From Frateuria_A sp035944355 (lineage in GTDB: Bacteria; Pseudomonadota; Gammaproteobacteria; Xanthomonadales; Rhodanobacteraceae), in contig NZ_DASZBH010000008.1 of the NCBI RefSeq assembly GCF_035944355.1, positions 62,001 to 126,000 of the forward strand: a DNA stretch of 64,000 nucleotides, in the 5' to 3' direction. Both the position numbers and the translations under genes were made by a program. Below the pieces are notes generated by a model. The model was not told the DNA's origin. It made no database searches and saw nothing but the letters and a program-made list of their open reading frames with translations. Shown piece after piece: positions 19,125 through 28,147 of the stretch. How positions within the stretch are numbered: position 1 is the first letter of the stretch; the number at the start of each line of letters is the position of its first letter.

Positions 19125-19137
19125 CGCGGAAGCCGCG
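19125..19137. repeat. REP-like palindrome downstream of cnoX
   Basis: CGCGG-AAG-CCGCG lies within a longer stretch (about 19105-19145). Read on the minus strand, that stretch begins GTAGGAACGCGGCTTCCGCG, which resembles the scattered REP-type palindromes of pseudomonads and xanthomonads. It follows the cnoX stop directly and may help terminate or stabilise that transcript. Confidence 0.4.
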
Positions 19138-19152
19138 TTCCTACCGCGGATG

Positions 19153-20016
19153 TCAGAACAGCAGTGAGGCCATGCGTCGGCGGTAGCGTCCGACCAGTTC
19201 GGCGTCGTCCAGCGTGGCGAAGGCGGCGAGCAGGCGCTTCTTGGCCTGGCCTTCGTTCCAGTCGCGCGCCTTTTCCAGGATCGCCAGGAACTGATCGAGG
19301 CCGGCGGCCGGATCGTCCTCCAGCAGCAGGCGCACGCCGAGCAGGTCGTGCGAGGTCCAGTCGGTGGGGTCGGCCTGCACGCGCTGGCGCAATTGGGCGA
19401 GCGAGGGCGCGCCTTCCAGTGCGCGGGCGAGGTCCAACTGGCTGCGCAGGCGCACCGCGCGCGCATCGGTGGCCAGGTTGGCGGGCAGCGCATTGAGCTC
19501 GGCCTCGGCGGCATCGGCCTGGCCGTTGCGCATCAGCGCGAGCGCCAGGTCGAGCTTGAGTTCGGCGCGCTCCGGTTCGGCCGCGATGGCCTGCTGCAGG
19601 CGGTTGATCGCCTGCGCCGCGTCTTCCTGTTCGGCCGGCTCGGGTTCGGCTGCGGCGGCGCCTTCCAGCGGCTGCACGTGGCGGGAGAGGAATTCGCGCA
19701 GCTGGCCTTCCGGCAGCGCACCGGCGAAGCCGTCGAGCAGTTGGCCGTCCTTGACCAGCATCACCGTGGGGATGGAGCGCACGCCGAACATGGCGGCCAG
19801 CTCCTGGTTCTTGTCCACGTCCACCTTGCCCAGCCGGAAGGCGCCGTTGTATTCGGCGGCGAGCTTTTCCAGCAGCGGGCCGAGCGTTTTGCAGGGGCCG
19901 CACCAGCTCGCCCAGAAGTCGACCAGCACCGGCGTGGTCAGCGAGGCGCGCAGCACGTCGGCCTCGAAGTTGGCGGTGTCGACGTCGAAGACGTGGGCTT
20001 GGGCGGCAGCGGTCAC
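19153..20016 (-). CDS. cnoX: Thioredoxin-TPR co-chaperone CnoX (YbbN family)
   Basis: CnoX is a chaperedoxin that protects substrates from aggregation and over-oxidation and hands them to GroEL or DnaK. This 287-aa protein has an N-terminal thioredoxin domain (residues ~1-110) with active site FWASWCGPCKT. Unlike the SxxC of E. coli CnoX, this protein keeps both cysteines (CGPC), so it may have oxidoreductase activity. A C-terminal TPR-like helical domain follows (AINRLQQAIAAEPERAELKLDLA onward). The GTG start at 20016 was chosen because AGGAG lies 6-7 bp upstream and the thioredoxin domain begins directly after. It is divergent from the pqi operon. Confidence 0.9.
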   Translation of the reverse strand: MTAAAQAHVFDVDTANFEADVLRASLTTPVLVDFWASWCGPCKTLGPLLEKLAAEYNGAFRLGKVDVDKNQELAAMFGVRSIPTVMLVKDGQLLDGFAGALPEGQLREFLSRHVQPLEGAAAAEPEPAEQEDAAQAINRLQQAIAAEPERAELKLDLALALMRNGQADAAEAELNALPANLATDARAVRLRSQLDLARALEGAPSLAQLRQRVQADPTDWTSHDLLGVRLLLEDDPAAGLDQFLAILEKARDWNEGQAKKRLLAAFATLDDAELVGRYRRRMASLLF

Positions 20017-20160
20017 GGGCGCTCTCCTGGCGGGGAAGGGTTCAGATCGGGGCTCGGCGCAGCATATCAAGGGCGCTGCCGCCGCCTCCGGCCGCTCGCG
20101 AGCGCGCGCGGTCGCCCCGGTCGTCATCCGCTCGCGCGCACGATTTGCGAGAATGCCGGA

Positions 20161-20811
20161 ATGAGCACGCCAGAGCAGGGCATCGCTCGCGAGGAACCGG
20201 TACCGGGCATGGCTGCGGCGCCGCTGATCTGCGAGCAATGCGACACCGTCCACCGCAAGCGCGTCCTGGCGCGCGGGGAAGTCATCCGCTGCGTGCGATG
20301 CGGTGCCGAGCTGGCGCGCTACCACGCGATCGATGCTGGCGGCATGCTCGCGCTGGTGCTCACCGCGCTGATCGTGTTCTTGATCGCCAACGTGTGGCCG
20401 GTGGTCACCCTGGGGTTGGGCACGCAGCGCAGCAGCGCCACCTTGTGGGGCACCATCCTGACGATGTGGGGGCAGGAGGCGCAGGTGGTCGCGGTGGTCG
20501 CGGCGGCCACGCTGTTCTTCTTTCCGTTGAACAAGATGCTGATGCTCGGCTGGGTGCTGTGGTTCGCCCGCGACGGGCGGCGCGCGCCGGGGTTCTCCTT
20601 CATCATGCGCACGCTCTATTACCTGCAGCCATGGACGATGACCGAGGTATTCGTGCTCGGCGCGCTGGTTTCGATCGTCAAGGCGCGCGCGTATTTCGCG
20701 GTGCAGGCCGATCCCGGCATCTGGGCCTACGGCGCGTTGACGCTGTTGATCACGGTTTTCTCCGGCATCGACCTGCGCCGGCTGTGGGACGACACGGGGC
20801 CGCGCGCATGA
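20161..20811 (+). CDS. pqiA: Paraquat-inducible protein A, first half (PqiA domain protein)
   Basis: This 216-aa inner-membrane protein corresponds to one of the two halves of E. coli PqiA. A zinc-finger-like segment (CEQCDTVHRKRVLARGEVIRC, then VRCG) precedes four predicted transmembrane helices, including GGMLALVLTALIVFLIANVWP and VVAVVAAATLFFFPLNKMLM. PqiA works with the periplasmic MCE tunnel PqiB and lipoprotein PqiC in lipid trafficking between membranes. Here PqiA is split into two adjacent genes whose ends overlap by 4 bp. The start was chosen at 20161, where a normal N-terminus begins. Confidence 0.9.
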   Translation: MSTPEQGIAREEPVPGMAAAPLICEQCDTVHRKRVLARGEVIRCVRCGAELARYHAIDAGGMLALVLTALIVFLIANVWPVVTLGLGTQRSSATLWGTILTMWGQEAQVVAVVAAATLFFFPLNKMLMLGWVLWFARDGRRAPGFSFIMRTLYYLQPWTMTEVFVLGALVSIVKARAYFAVQADPGIWAYGALTLLITVFSGIDLRRLWDDTGPRA

Positions 20812-21425
20812 ACGCGCCGCGCGCGCACGAGCTGGGCATCATCGGCTGCCATGTCTGCGGGCTGGTCTGCCGCGAGCCGGCCATGGACCAGGCGGCCTGC
20901 CCACGCTGCGGCGCGGCGCTGCACCGGCGCAAGCACGACAGCATCCGGCGCACCTGGGCGCTGCTGCTGGCTGCGTTCATCCTGTACATCCCGGCCAACG
21001 TGCTGCCGATCATGCGCACGGTGAGCCTGGGCGACGTGGACGACAACACCATCATCAGCGGCGTGGTGGAGCTCTGGGTCAAGGGTTCGCCCAGCCTGGC
21101 GGTGATCGTGTTCACCGCCTCGATCGTGGTGCCGATGATGAAGTTCCTGGTGCTGGGCACGCTGCTGGTGACCACGCAGCGGCGCAGCCGCTGGGCGCTG
21201 CGCCAGCGTGCCATGCTGTTCCGGCTGGTCGAGTTCATCGGCTACTGGTCGATGCTGGACGTGTTCGTGGTGGCGTTGCTCACCGCGCTGGTGCGATTCG
21301 GTTTCTTCAGCCAGGTCGGGCCGCTGCCGGGCGTGGTGTTCTTCGGCCTGACCGTGATACTTACGATGTTCGCCTCGATGAGCTTCGACCCCCGACTGAT
21401 GTGGGATGGCCCCGACCATGACTGA
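20808..21425 (+). CDS. pqiA: Paraquat-inducible protein A, second half (PqiA domain protein)
   Basis: This is the second PqiA-type protein, 205 aa. It has its own four-cysteine zinc motif (CHVCGLVCREP with the later ACPRCG) and four membrane helices, for example TWALLLAAFILYIPANVLPI and AVIVFTASIVVPMMKFLVLG. The PANVLPIM and GYWSMLDVFVVALL motifs are characteristic of PqiA/YebS-type proteins. It overlaps the first pqiA by 4 bp and pqiB by 8 bp, so the four-gene operon is tightly translationally coupled. Confidence 0.9.
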   Translation: MNAPRAHELGIIGCHVCGLVCREPAMDQAACPRCGAALHRRKHDSIRRTWALLLAAFILYIPANVLPIMRTVSLGDVDDNTIISGVVELWVKGSPSLAVIVFTASIVVPMMKFLVLGTLLVTTQRRSRWALRQRAMLFRLVEFIGYWSMLDVFVVALLTALVRFGFFSQVGPLPGVVFFGLTVILTMFASMSFDPRLMWDGPDHD

Positions 21426-23103
21426 CCAGACGCCACGGACCGGGCAGGGCCCGCGCGAGGAACTGCCCGAACCGGTGGTGCGCAGGCCTCGCTTCAGCAT
21501 CTCGCTGATCTGGCTGGTGCCGGTGCTGGCAGCGCTGGTGGGGCTGTCGCTGGTGGTGCATGCCTGGCTGCAGGCCGGGCCGGACATCACCATCACCTTC
21601 CAGACCGCCGAAGGCCTGGAGGCGGGCAAGACGCCGGTCAAGTACAAGAACGTGGTGATCGGCAAGGTCAACAGCCTGGAGCTGTCCGACGACCGCCAGC
21701 GCGTGCGCGTGAAAGTGGCTCTCAACAAGAGCGCGTCGAGCTTCGCCACCAAGGGCACGCGCTACTGGGTGGTGCGCCCGCGCATCGGCCTGGGCGGCGT
21801 GTCGGGCGTGGACACGCTGCTGTCGGGCGCCTTCATCGGCACCGACGTGGGCAACTCGCACGAGGAGCAGACCGAGTTCAAGGGGCTGGAAACCCCGCCG
21901 GCGGTGCTGCACGGCGAACCGGGCAAAAGCTTCGTGCTGCACACCGAGGACCTGGGCTCGCTCGACACCGGATCGCCGGTGTACTACCGGCGCATCCAGG
22001 TCGGCCGGGTGGTGTCCTACGCGCTGGACAAGGACGGCAAGGGCGTGACGCTGCGGATCTTCGTGGAAGGCCCGAACGACCGCTTCGTCAGCCGCGCCAC
22101 GCGTTTCTGGAACGCCAGCGGCGTGGACGTGTCGCTGGGCGCCAACGGCCTGAAGCTCAATACCCAGTCGCTTGCCACGGTGATCGCCGGCGGCGTCGCC
22201 TTCGAGGACCCCAAGGGCCCGCACGACGACACGCCCGCGCCCGAGAATGCCGATTTCACCCTGTTCAACGACCGGTCCACCGCGATGGCGCCGCCGGACG
22301 GCCCGCCACGCTACATCCGCATGCGCTTCAACCAATCGCTGCGCGGGCTGGCCGTGGATGCGCCGGTGGAGTTCCTGGGCATCAATATCGGCCAGGTGGT
22401 ATCCATCAACATGGACTACGAGGCCAAGGACCAGCGCTTCCCGCTCACCGTCGGCGCCGTGATCTATCCGCAGCGGCTGGGCAAGGCCTACGACAAGCTC
22501 GCCGCTCAGGCGGGCCTGCAGGATGGCCGGGTCGACCTGGGCCGCATGTTCGGTCCGCTGGTCGAACACGGCCTGCGTGCGCAGGCGCGCACCGGCAACC
22601 TGCTCACCGGCCAGCTCTACATCGCGCTGGATTTCGTGCCCAAGGCGCCCAGGGCGGTGCTGGACACGCACGCCACGCCGATCGAGCTGCCCACCGCGCC
22701 GGGCAACCTGGACAAGCTGCAGGAGCAACTGGCCGATATCGTGACCAAGCTGCAGAAGATCCCCTTCGACAGCATCGGCCAGAACCTGGACGCCACGCTG
22801 GGCGAACTCAACCGAACGCTCAAGCACGTCAACGGCGACGTGCTGCCCGAGCTCAAGGGCACGCTCAAGGGCGCCCAGCGCACGCTCGGCAGCGCCGACA
22901 GCGCGCTCTCGGCCGATTCGCCGCTGCAGCAGAACCTGGGCAGCACGCTGGATGAGCTGCAGCGCATGGCTCGCTCGCTGCGCGCGCTGACCGATTACCT
23001 GGGCGTGCATCCCGAGGCGCTGATCCGCGGCCGGCGCGACGACCCGCCGCCTGCGCAGCCGTCCGCGCCAGCTGCACGCCAGGGACAAGGGAGCAAGCCA
23101 TGA
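21418..23103 (+). CDS. pqiB: MCE-domain intermembrane lipid transport protein PqiB
   Basis: PqiB forms a periplasm-spanning tunnel of stacked MCE rings that moves lipids between inner and outer membrane. The 561-aa protein has one N-terminal transmembrane helix (ISLIWLVPVLAALVGLSLVV). Three MCE domains follow: the first begins ITFQTAEGLEAGKTPVKYKNV, the second is around SFVLHTEDLGSLDTGSPVYYR, and the third around IRMRFNQSLRGLAVDAPVEFL. After these comes a long C-terminal helical region (about residues 430-540) that would form the coiled-coil needle. The length is close to E. coli PqiB. Confidence 0.94.
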   Translation: MTDQTPRTGQGPREELPEPVVRRPRFSISLIWLVPVLAALVGLSLVVHAWLQAGPDITITFQTAEGLEAGKTPVKYKNVVIGKVNSLELSDDRQRVRVKVALNKSASSFATKGTRYWVVRPRIGLGGVSGVDTLLSGAFIGTDVGNSHEEQTEFKGLETPPAVLHGEPGKSFVLHTEDLGSLDTGSPVYYRRIQVGRVVSYALDKDGKGVTLRIFVEGPNDRFVSRATRFWNASGVDVSLGANGLKLNTQSLATVIAGGVAFEDPKGPHDDTPAPENADFTLFNDRSTAMAPPDGPPRYIRMRFNQSLRGLAVDAPVEFLGINIGQVVSINMDYEAKDQRFPLTVGAVIYPQRLGKAYDKLAAQAGLQDGRVDLGRMFGPLVEHGLRAQARTGNLLTGQLYIALDFVPKAPRAVLDTHATPIELPTAPGNLDKLQEQLADIVTKLQKIPFDSIGQNLDATLGELNRTLKHVNGDVLPELKGTLKGAQRTLGSADSALSADSPLQQNLGSTLDELQRMARSLRALTDYLGVHPEALIRGRRDDPPPAQPSAPAARQGQGSKP

Positions 23104-23702
23104 TCCGTCCGCGATTCCTGCTGGCCGCAGCCTGCGCGCTCGCGCTGGCTGCCTGCGCTTCGGCGCCGGTGCACTACTACACGCTGGTGGCGCCGGCGCC
23201 CGCGGCCGGGGACACCGGCCCGGCCGCCGCCTTCCAGTTCGAACTCCTGCCGGTCGGTGTCCCGGCGCAAGCCGACCAGCCGCAACTGGTGATCCGCCAG
23301 GGCGGGCAGGGCGCGGTGCCACTGGGCAGCGAACGCTGGATCGCCCCGCTGGCGCAGGAAGCGCGCGGCGCGCTGTCGGCCGACCTGGCGCAGGCGCTGC
23401 ACACCGAGGACGTCACCGGCCTGCCCGGCGGCGGCAAGCCGCGGCTGCGCATCAAGGTCGACCTGCGCCGCTTCGACTCGGCCCCCGGCGACTACGCCCT
23501 GATCGACGCCGCCTGGAGCCTGCGCCTGTTGCCGGGCGAAGCGACCCTGGCCTGCACCAGCGAAGTTCGCGAGCCGGTGGGCGCCGGCTACGACGCGCTG
23601 GTCGAGGGCCACCAGCATGCGCTGGCGCGGCTGGCCGGACAGATCGCGCAGGCCGCCGTCCCGCTCGCCGCCGGCCGGGCCACGACCTGTCCAGCCCCAT
23701 AG
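23100..23702 (+). CDS. pqiC: PqiC/YmbA-type outer-membrane lipoprotein
   Basis: This 200-aa lipoprotein completes the Pqi complex; PqiC sits at the outer membrane and contacts the PqiB tunnel. A lipoprotein signal is evident (LLAAACALALAACASAP, lipobox LAAC with C19 as the lipidated residue). Typical ABC_trans_aux features follow: HYYTLVAP, then PVGVPAQADQPQLVIRQG and WIAPLAQEARGALSADLAQAL. It overlaps pqiB by 4 bp (ATGA) and ends the operon. Confidence 0.9.
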   Translation: MIRPRFLLAAACALALAACASAPVHYYTLVAPAPAAGDTGPAAAFQFELLPVGVPAQADQPQLVIRQGGQGAVPLGSERWIAPLAQEARGALSADLAQALHTEDVTGLPGGGKPRLRIKVDLRRFDSAPGDYALIDAAWSLRLLPGEATLACTSEVREPVGAGYDALVEGHQHALARLAGQIAQAAVPLAAGRATTCPAP

Positions 23703-23719
23703 ATCCCCCCATCGAGCCC

Positions 23720-23745
23720 CCTCCCTCGACGGCGGGGGAGGGGAC
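23720..23745. terminator. GC-rich hairpin after the pqi operon
   Basis: CCCCTCCC at 23720-23727 and GGGAGGGG at 23738-23745 form an 8-bp stem with a 10-nt loop, 17 bp after pqiC. No T-tract follows. Its sequence resembles the CCCTCTCCCC/GGGGAGAGGG element at 34906, so it may be a dispersed repeat acting as an operon end. Confidence 0.4.
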
Positions 23746-23864
23746 ATCCGTGTCTCATTGCCGCCCCAGACTTGGCGCCAACCCGGCGCTCGGCTAGTCT
23801 GCTGGGTCCCTCCCAGCCCGCCGATTCCCGGCGTGCGCAGACGACCCAGCCACGGCACGGAAAC

Positions 23865-26612
23865 ATGCAGGACTCCCACGAACAGGCTTCGAACGAACAG
23901 GGCTACCAGCCGCAGGCGGTGGAAACCGCCGCCCAGCAGTACTGGAGCGCGCAGCGCGCCTACGAGGTGGTCGAAGACCCGGCGCGGCCCAAGTTCTACT
24001 GCCTTTCGATGCTGCCCTACCCGTCCGGCGCGCTGCACATGGGCCACGTGCGCAACTACACCATTGGCGACGTGATCAGCCGCTACCAGCGCATGAACGG
24101 CAAGAACGTGCTGCAGCCGATGGGCTGGGACGCCTTCGGCCTGCCGGCCGAGAACGCCGCGATCAAGAACCGGACCGCGCCGGCCAAGTGGACCTACAAG
24201 AACATCGAGCACATGCGCGAGCAGTTGCAGCGCATGGGCTTCGCCTATGACTGGACGCGCGAGTTCGCCACCTGCCGCCCGGAGTACTACCGCTGGGAAC
24301 AGCTGATGTTCACCCGGCTGATGAAGAAGGGCCTGGCCTACCGCCGCAACGCGGTGGTCAACTGGGATCCGGTCGACCACACCGTGCTGGCCAACGAGCA
24401 GGTGATCGACGGCCGCGGCTGGCGCTCCGGCGCGCTGGTGGAAAAGCGCGAGATCCCGCAGTGGTTCCTGAAGATCACCGACTACGCGCAGGAACTGCTG
24501 GACGGCCTGAACACGCTGCCGGGCTGGCCCGACGCGGTCAAGACCATGCAGCGCAACTGGATCGGCCGCTCCGAGGGGCTGGAGATCCACTTCGCCGTCG
24601 AGGGCGAGGCTGAGTCGCTGACCGTGTTCACCACGCGCCCGGATACGCTGCTGGGCGTGAGTTTCGTCTCCATCGCCGGCGAGCATCCGCTGGCGCTGAA
24701 GGCCGCGCAGGGCAACCAGCGGCTGGCCGCGTTCCTGGAGGAGCTCAAGCATGGCGGCGTGTCCGAAGCCGAGCTGGAGACCCAGGAAAAGCGCGGCATG
24801 GACACCGGCCTGCGCGCGATCCACCCGATCACCGGCGAGGCGATTCCGGTGTGGGTGGCCAACTTCGTGCTGATGGGCTACGGCACCGGCGCGGTGATGG
24901 CGGTGCCCGGCCACGACCAGCGCGACTGGGAATTCGCGCAGAAGTACTCGCTGCCCATCCGCATGGTGATCGTCGACCGCGGTGTGGTCGACGCCGTGCG
25001 CGAGATCGGCCGCGACCTCAAGGCAGGCGTCGGCGCCAACGTCATGCGCGATGCGCTGCAGGGCGAGGCCACCGATGCCTACGCGACCTCGGCCGCCGTG
25101 CGCCTGATCGAGGACTTCGAGCGGCGCATCCACGAAGATGCCGCCTACACCGAACGCGGCACGCTGGTGAACTCCGGCGAGTACGACGGGCTCGACTTCG
25201 TCCAGGCGTTCGAGGCGATCGCCGGCCGCCTGGAGCGCGAGGGCAAGGGCCAGCGCCGCGTCAACTGGCGCCTGCGCGACTGGGGCGTGAGCCGCCAGCG
25301 CTACTGGGGTTGCCCGATCCCGGTGATCTACTGCGACGCCTGCGGCGCCGTGCCGGTGCCGGAGGACCAGCTGCCGGTGGTGCTGCCGGAGGACGTGGAA
25401 TTCTCTGGCGTGGTATCGCCGATCAAGGCCGACCCCGAGTGGCGCAAGTGCAGCTGCCCGCAGTGCGGCGGCCCGGCCGAGCGCGAGACCGACACCTTCG
25501 ACACCTTCATGGAGTCGAGCTGGTACTACGCCCGCTACACCAGCCCGGGCGCCCAGAACCAGGTCGACGCGCGCGCCGACTACTGGCTGCCGGTGGACCA
25601 GTACATCGGCGGCATCGAGCACGCGATCCTGCACCTGTTGTATTTCCGCTTCTATCACAAGCTGATGCGCGACGCGGGGCTGGTGCACTCGGACGAGCCG
25701 GCCACCAACCTGCTGTGCCAGGGCATGGTGATCGCCGAGACGTTCTACCGCGAGAACGACAACGGCGCGAAGGACTGGATCAACCCGGCCGACGTGGAGA
25801 TCGAGCGCGACGAGCGCGCGCGCGTGGTCGGCGCTCGGCTGAAGTCGGACGGCCAGCCGGTGCAGATCGGCGGCACCGAGAAGATGTCCAAGTCCAAGAA
25901 CAACGGCGTCGACCCGCAGGCGATGGTGGAGAAGTTCGGCGCCGACACCGTGCGCCTGTTCTCGATGTTCGCCGCGCCGCCGGAGCAGTCGCTGGAATGG
26001 AGCGAGGCGGGCGTGGAGGGCATGGCCCGCTTCCTGCGCCGCTTCTGGCGCGAAGTCACCACGCACGCGTCGCAGCCGGACCACCCGGAGGTTGATCCGG
26101 CGGCGCTCGACGCCGGGCAGAAAGCGCTGCGCCGGCAGGTGCACGAGACCATCCAGAAAGTCGGCGACGACCTGGGCCGCCGGCATTCCTTCAACACCGC
26201 CATCGCCGCCCTGATGGAGCTGCTCAATGCGTTGGGCAGGTTCGGCGACATGAGCGAGCAGGGCCGCGCCGTGCGCCACGAGGCGCTGGAGGCGATGGTG
26301 CTGCTGCTCAACCCGGTGGTGCCGCACGTCTGCCACGCGCTGTGGCAGGTGCTGGGCCACCCGCAGACCGTGCTGGAGAACGTCGCCTGGCCGCAGCCGG
26401 ATCCGGCCGCGCTGGTGCGCGAGTCGGCCACGCTGGCAGTGCAGGTCAACGGCAAGTTGCGCGCTACCATCGAGCTGCCGGCCAACGCCTCGAAGGAAGA
26501 GGCCGAGGCCGCGGCACGCGCGCATCCCAACGTGGCCGCGTTCCTCGAAGGCCAGAGCGTGCGCAAGGTGATCGTGGTGCCCGGCAAGATCGTCAACATC
26601 GTCGCAGGATGA
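23865..26612 (+). CDS. leuS: Leucyl-tRNA synthetase LeuS
   Basis: This class I synthetase charges tRNA-Leu and edits mis-acylated products. At 915 aa it is somewhat longer than the ~860 aa of E. coli because of an N-terminal extension and small insertions. Catalytic signatures are LPYPSGALHMGHVRNYTIGD (HIGH motif as HMGH) and TEKMSKSKNNGVDP (KMSKS). The editing domain is recognisable from TVFTTRPDTLLGVSF and GTGAVMAVPGHDQRDWEFA (residues ~250-380). I took the ATG at 23865; a longer frame upstream has no similarity. lptE starts 4 bp after its stop. Confidence 0.97.
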   Translation: MQDSHEQASNEQGYQPQAVETAAQQYWSAQRAYEVVEDPARPKFYCLSMLPYPSGALHMGHVRNYTIGDVISRYQRMNGKNVLQPMGWDAFGLPAENAAIKNRTAPAKWTYKNIEHMREQLQRMGFAYDWTREFATCRPEYYRWEQLMFTRLMKKGLAYRRNAVVNWDPVDHTVLANEQVIDGRGWRSGALVEKREIPQWFLKITDYAQELLDGLNTLPGWPDAVKTMQRNWIGRSEGLEIHFAVEGEAESLTVFTTRPDTLLGVSFVSIAGEHPLALKAAQGNQRLAAFLEELKHGGVSEAELETQEKRGMDTGLRAIHPITGEAIPVWVANFVLMGYGTGAVMAVPGHDQRDWEFAQKYSLPIRMVIVDRGVVDAVREIGRDLKAGVGANVMRDALQGEATDAYATSAAVRLIEDFERRIHEDAAYTERGTLVNSGEYDGLDFVQAFEAIAGRLEREGKGQRRVNWRLRDWGVSRQRYWGCPIPVIYCDACGAVPVPEDQLPVVLPEDVEFSGVVSPIKADPEWRKCSCPQCGGPAERETDTFDTFMESSWYYARYTSPGAQNQVDARADYWLPVDQYIGGIEHAILHLLYFRFYHKLMRDAGLVHSDEPATNLLCQGMVIAETFYRENDNGAKDWINPADVEIERDERARVVGARLKSDGQPVQIGGTEKMSKSKNNGVDPQAMVEKFGADTVRLFSMFAAPPEQSLEWSEAGVEGMARFLRRFWREVTTHASQPDHPEVDPAALDAGQKALRRQVHETIQKVGDDLGRRHSFNTAIAALMELLNALGRFGDMSEQGRAVRHEALEAMVLLLNPVVPHVCHALWQVLGHPQTVLENVAWPQPDPAALVRESATLAVQVNGKLRATIELPANASKEEAEAAARAHPNVAAFLEGQSVRKVIVVPGKIVNIVAG

Positions 26613-26616
26613 GTCC

Positions 26617-27135
26617 ATGAACCGTCTGTTCCGAGCTTCGCTGCTGGTTTGCACCCTGGCCCTGGCGGCGTGCGGCTTCCATCTGCGCCAGAGCGCCGCG
26701 CTGCCGGCCTCGATGCAGCGCATGCACCTGTCGGTCTCCGGCGGCGGCGACCTGCAGCGCAACCTTGCACGGGCGCTGGAAGGCTCGGGCGTCACGGTCG
26801 AGGACGAAGGCGGTCCCGGCATCGCCGAGCTGAAGATCCCGGTCGCGCAATTCGGCACCGACACGCTGAGCGTGAGCGGCGGCGCCCGCGTCACCGAATA
26901 CACGGTGCGCTACCAGGTGCGCTTCGACGTCGAGGACGGCGCGGGCCAGGCACTGGTGCCCGAGCAGCGCATCGACATGTCGCGCGACTACAGCTACGAC
27001 GCGACCAATACCATCGGCAACCAGGCGCAGGTGGAAGAGATCCAGCGCAGCCTCAACGACGATATGGTGCAGGCGATCCTGTTCCGCCTGCAGGCTGCCG
27101 GCAACCACTCGCCGGCGGCGCCCGCCACCCACTGA
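26617..27135 (+). CDS. lptE: LPS-assembly lipoprotein LptE
   Basis: LptE plugs the LptD outer-membrane barrel and helps insert lipopolysaccharide. The 172-aa protein has a lipoprotein signal with lipobox LAAC (CTLALAACGFHLRQ; lipidated C19). The following GFHLRQSAALP is the conserved LptE N-terminus. Position between leuS and holA is conserved across gammaproteobacteria and supports the call. Confidence 0.93.
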   Translation: MNRLFRASLLVCTLALAACGFHLRQSAALPASMQRMHLSVSGGGDLQRNLARALEGSGVTVEDEGGPGIAELKIPVAQFGTDTLSVSGGARVTEYTVRYQVRFDVEDGAGQALVPEQRIDMSRDYSYDATNTIGNQAQVEEIQRSLNDDMVQAILFRLQAAGNHSPAAPATH

Positions 27136-27136
27136 C

Positions 27137-28147
27137 ATGCCGCTGTCCGCCGCCCAATGGTCCAAGGCGCTGGCGTCCGACCGCCTGGCGCCGGTGTACC
27201 TGCTGGCGGGCGAGGAGCTGCTGGTGCTGGAGGCGGCCGACGCGCTGCGCGCCCGCGCCCGCGAGCTGGGCTACGCCGAGCGCGAAGTGCTCGAGGCCGG
27301 CCAGCATTTCGACTGGGACGACCTGGCCCGTTCGGCCGCCGGCATGTCGCTGTTCGCCAGCCGCCGCCTGCTCGACCTGCGCCTGCCGACCGGGCGCCCG
27401 GGCGTGGACGGCGCCAAGGCGATCACCGCGTTCTGCGCCGATCCGCCGCCGGACGTGACCCTGCTGATCACCGCGGTGGAATGGAGCAGCAAGCACGAGG
27501 GCGCCTGGACCAAGCAGGTGGACGCCGCCGGCGTGCTGGCCGTGTTCAACGCGCCCAAGCCGCAGGAATGGGCTTCGTGGATCGGCGCACGGCTCGCCTC
27601 GCGCGGCCTGGCGGCCACACCCGACGCGGCATCGCTGCTGGCCGAGCGCGTGGAGGGCAACCTGCTCGCCGCCGCGCAGGAGATCGACAAACTGGCGGTG
27701 CTGCACGGCGGCGGGCGCATCGATGCGTCCGAGATGGAGAACCTGGTCGCCGACAGCGCCCGCTACGATGCCTTCAAGCTCACCGACGCCGCCTTCGCGG
27801 GTGACGGCGGCCGCGCGCTGCGCATCCTGGCCGGCCTGCGCGGCGAGGGCGAGGACCTGATCCCGCTGATGGGCTGGCTGGTCAACCAGCTGCAGCTCGC
27901 GCTGCGCCTGGCCAACGCCCGCGATTTCGCTGCGCAGGCGCGCGCCGAGCGGCTGTGGCCGGCGCGCGAACAGCTGTTCCGCAAGGCCCTGCGCCGCGCG
28001 CCGCGCGAGCACTGGCTGGCCTGCCTGGCGCGTGCCTCGCGCATCGACCGCATGGCCAAAGGCCGCGAGCAGGGCGAGCCGTGGCTGGAGACCGAACGCC
28101 TGATCGCCGCCATCGCCGAACCGCGCGCCGCAGCGGCGCTGGCATGA
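27137..28147 (+). CDS. holA: DNA polymerase III delta subunit HolA
   Basis: HolA is the wrench of the clamp loader and opens the beta sliding clamp. The 336-aa length fits. Family stretches are PVYLLAGEELLVLEAADALRA, the GMSLFASRRLLDLRLP region used for clamp contact, ERVEGNLLAAAQEIDKLAVL and LIPLMGWLVNQLQLAL. The ATG follows the lptE stop by 1 bp. It overlaps nadD by 4 bp. Confidence 0.95.
   Translation: MPLSAAQWSKALASDRLAPVYLLAGEELLVLEAADALRARARELGYAEREVLEAGQHFDWDDLARSAAGMSLFASRRLLDLRLPTGRPGVDGAKAITAFCADPPPDVTLLITAVEWSSKHEGAWTKQVDAAGVLAVFNAPKPQEWASWIGARLASRGLAATPDAASLLAERVEGNLLAAAQEIDKLAVLHGGGRIDASEMENLVADSARYDAFKLTDAAFAGDGGRALRILAGLRGEGEDLIPLMGWLVNQLQLALRLANARDFAAQARAERLWPAREQLFRKALRRAPREHWLACLARASRIDRMAKGREQGEPWLETERLIAAIAEPRAAAALA

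Noticed and set aside
22995..26903. A 1302-codon minus-strand open frame opposite pqiB-pqiC-leuS
   Set aside because: It crosses three recognised plus-strand genes and has low-complexity His/Arg/Gly composition; it is a shadow of leuS.
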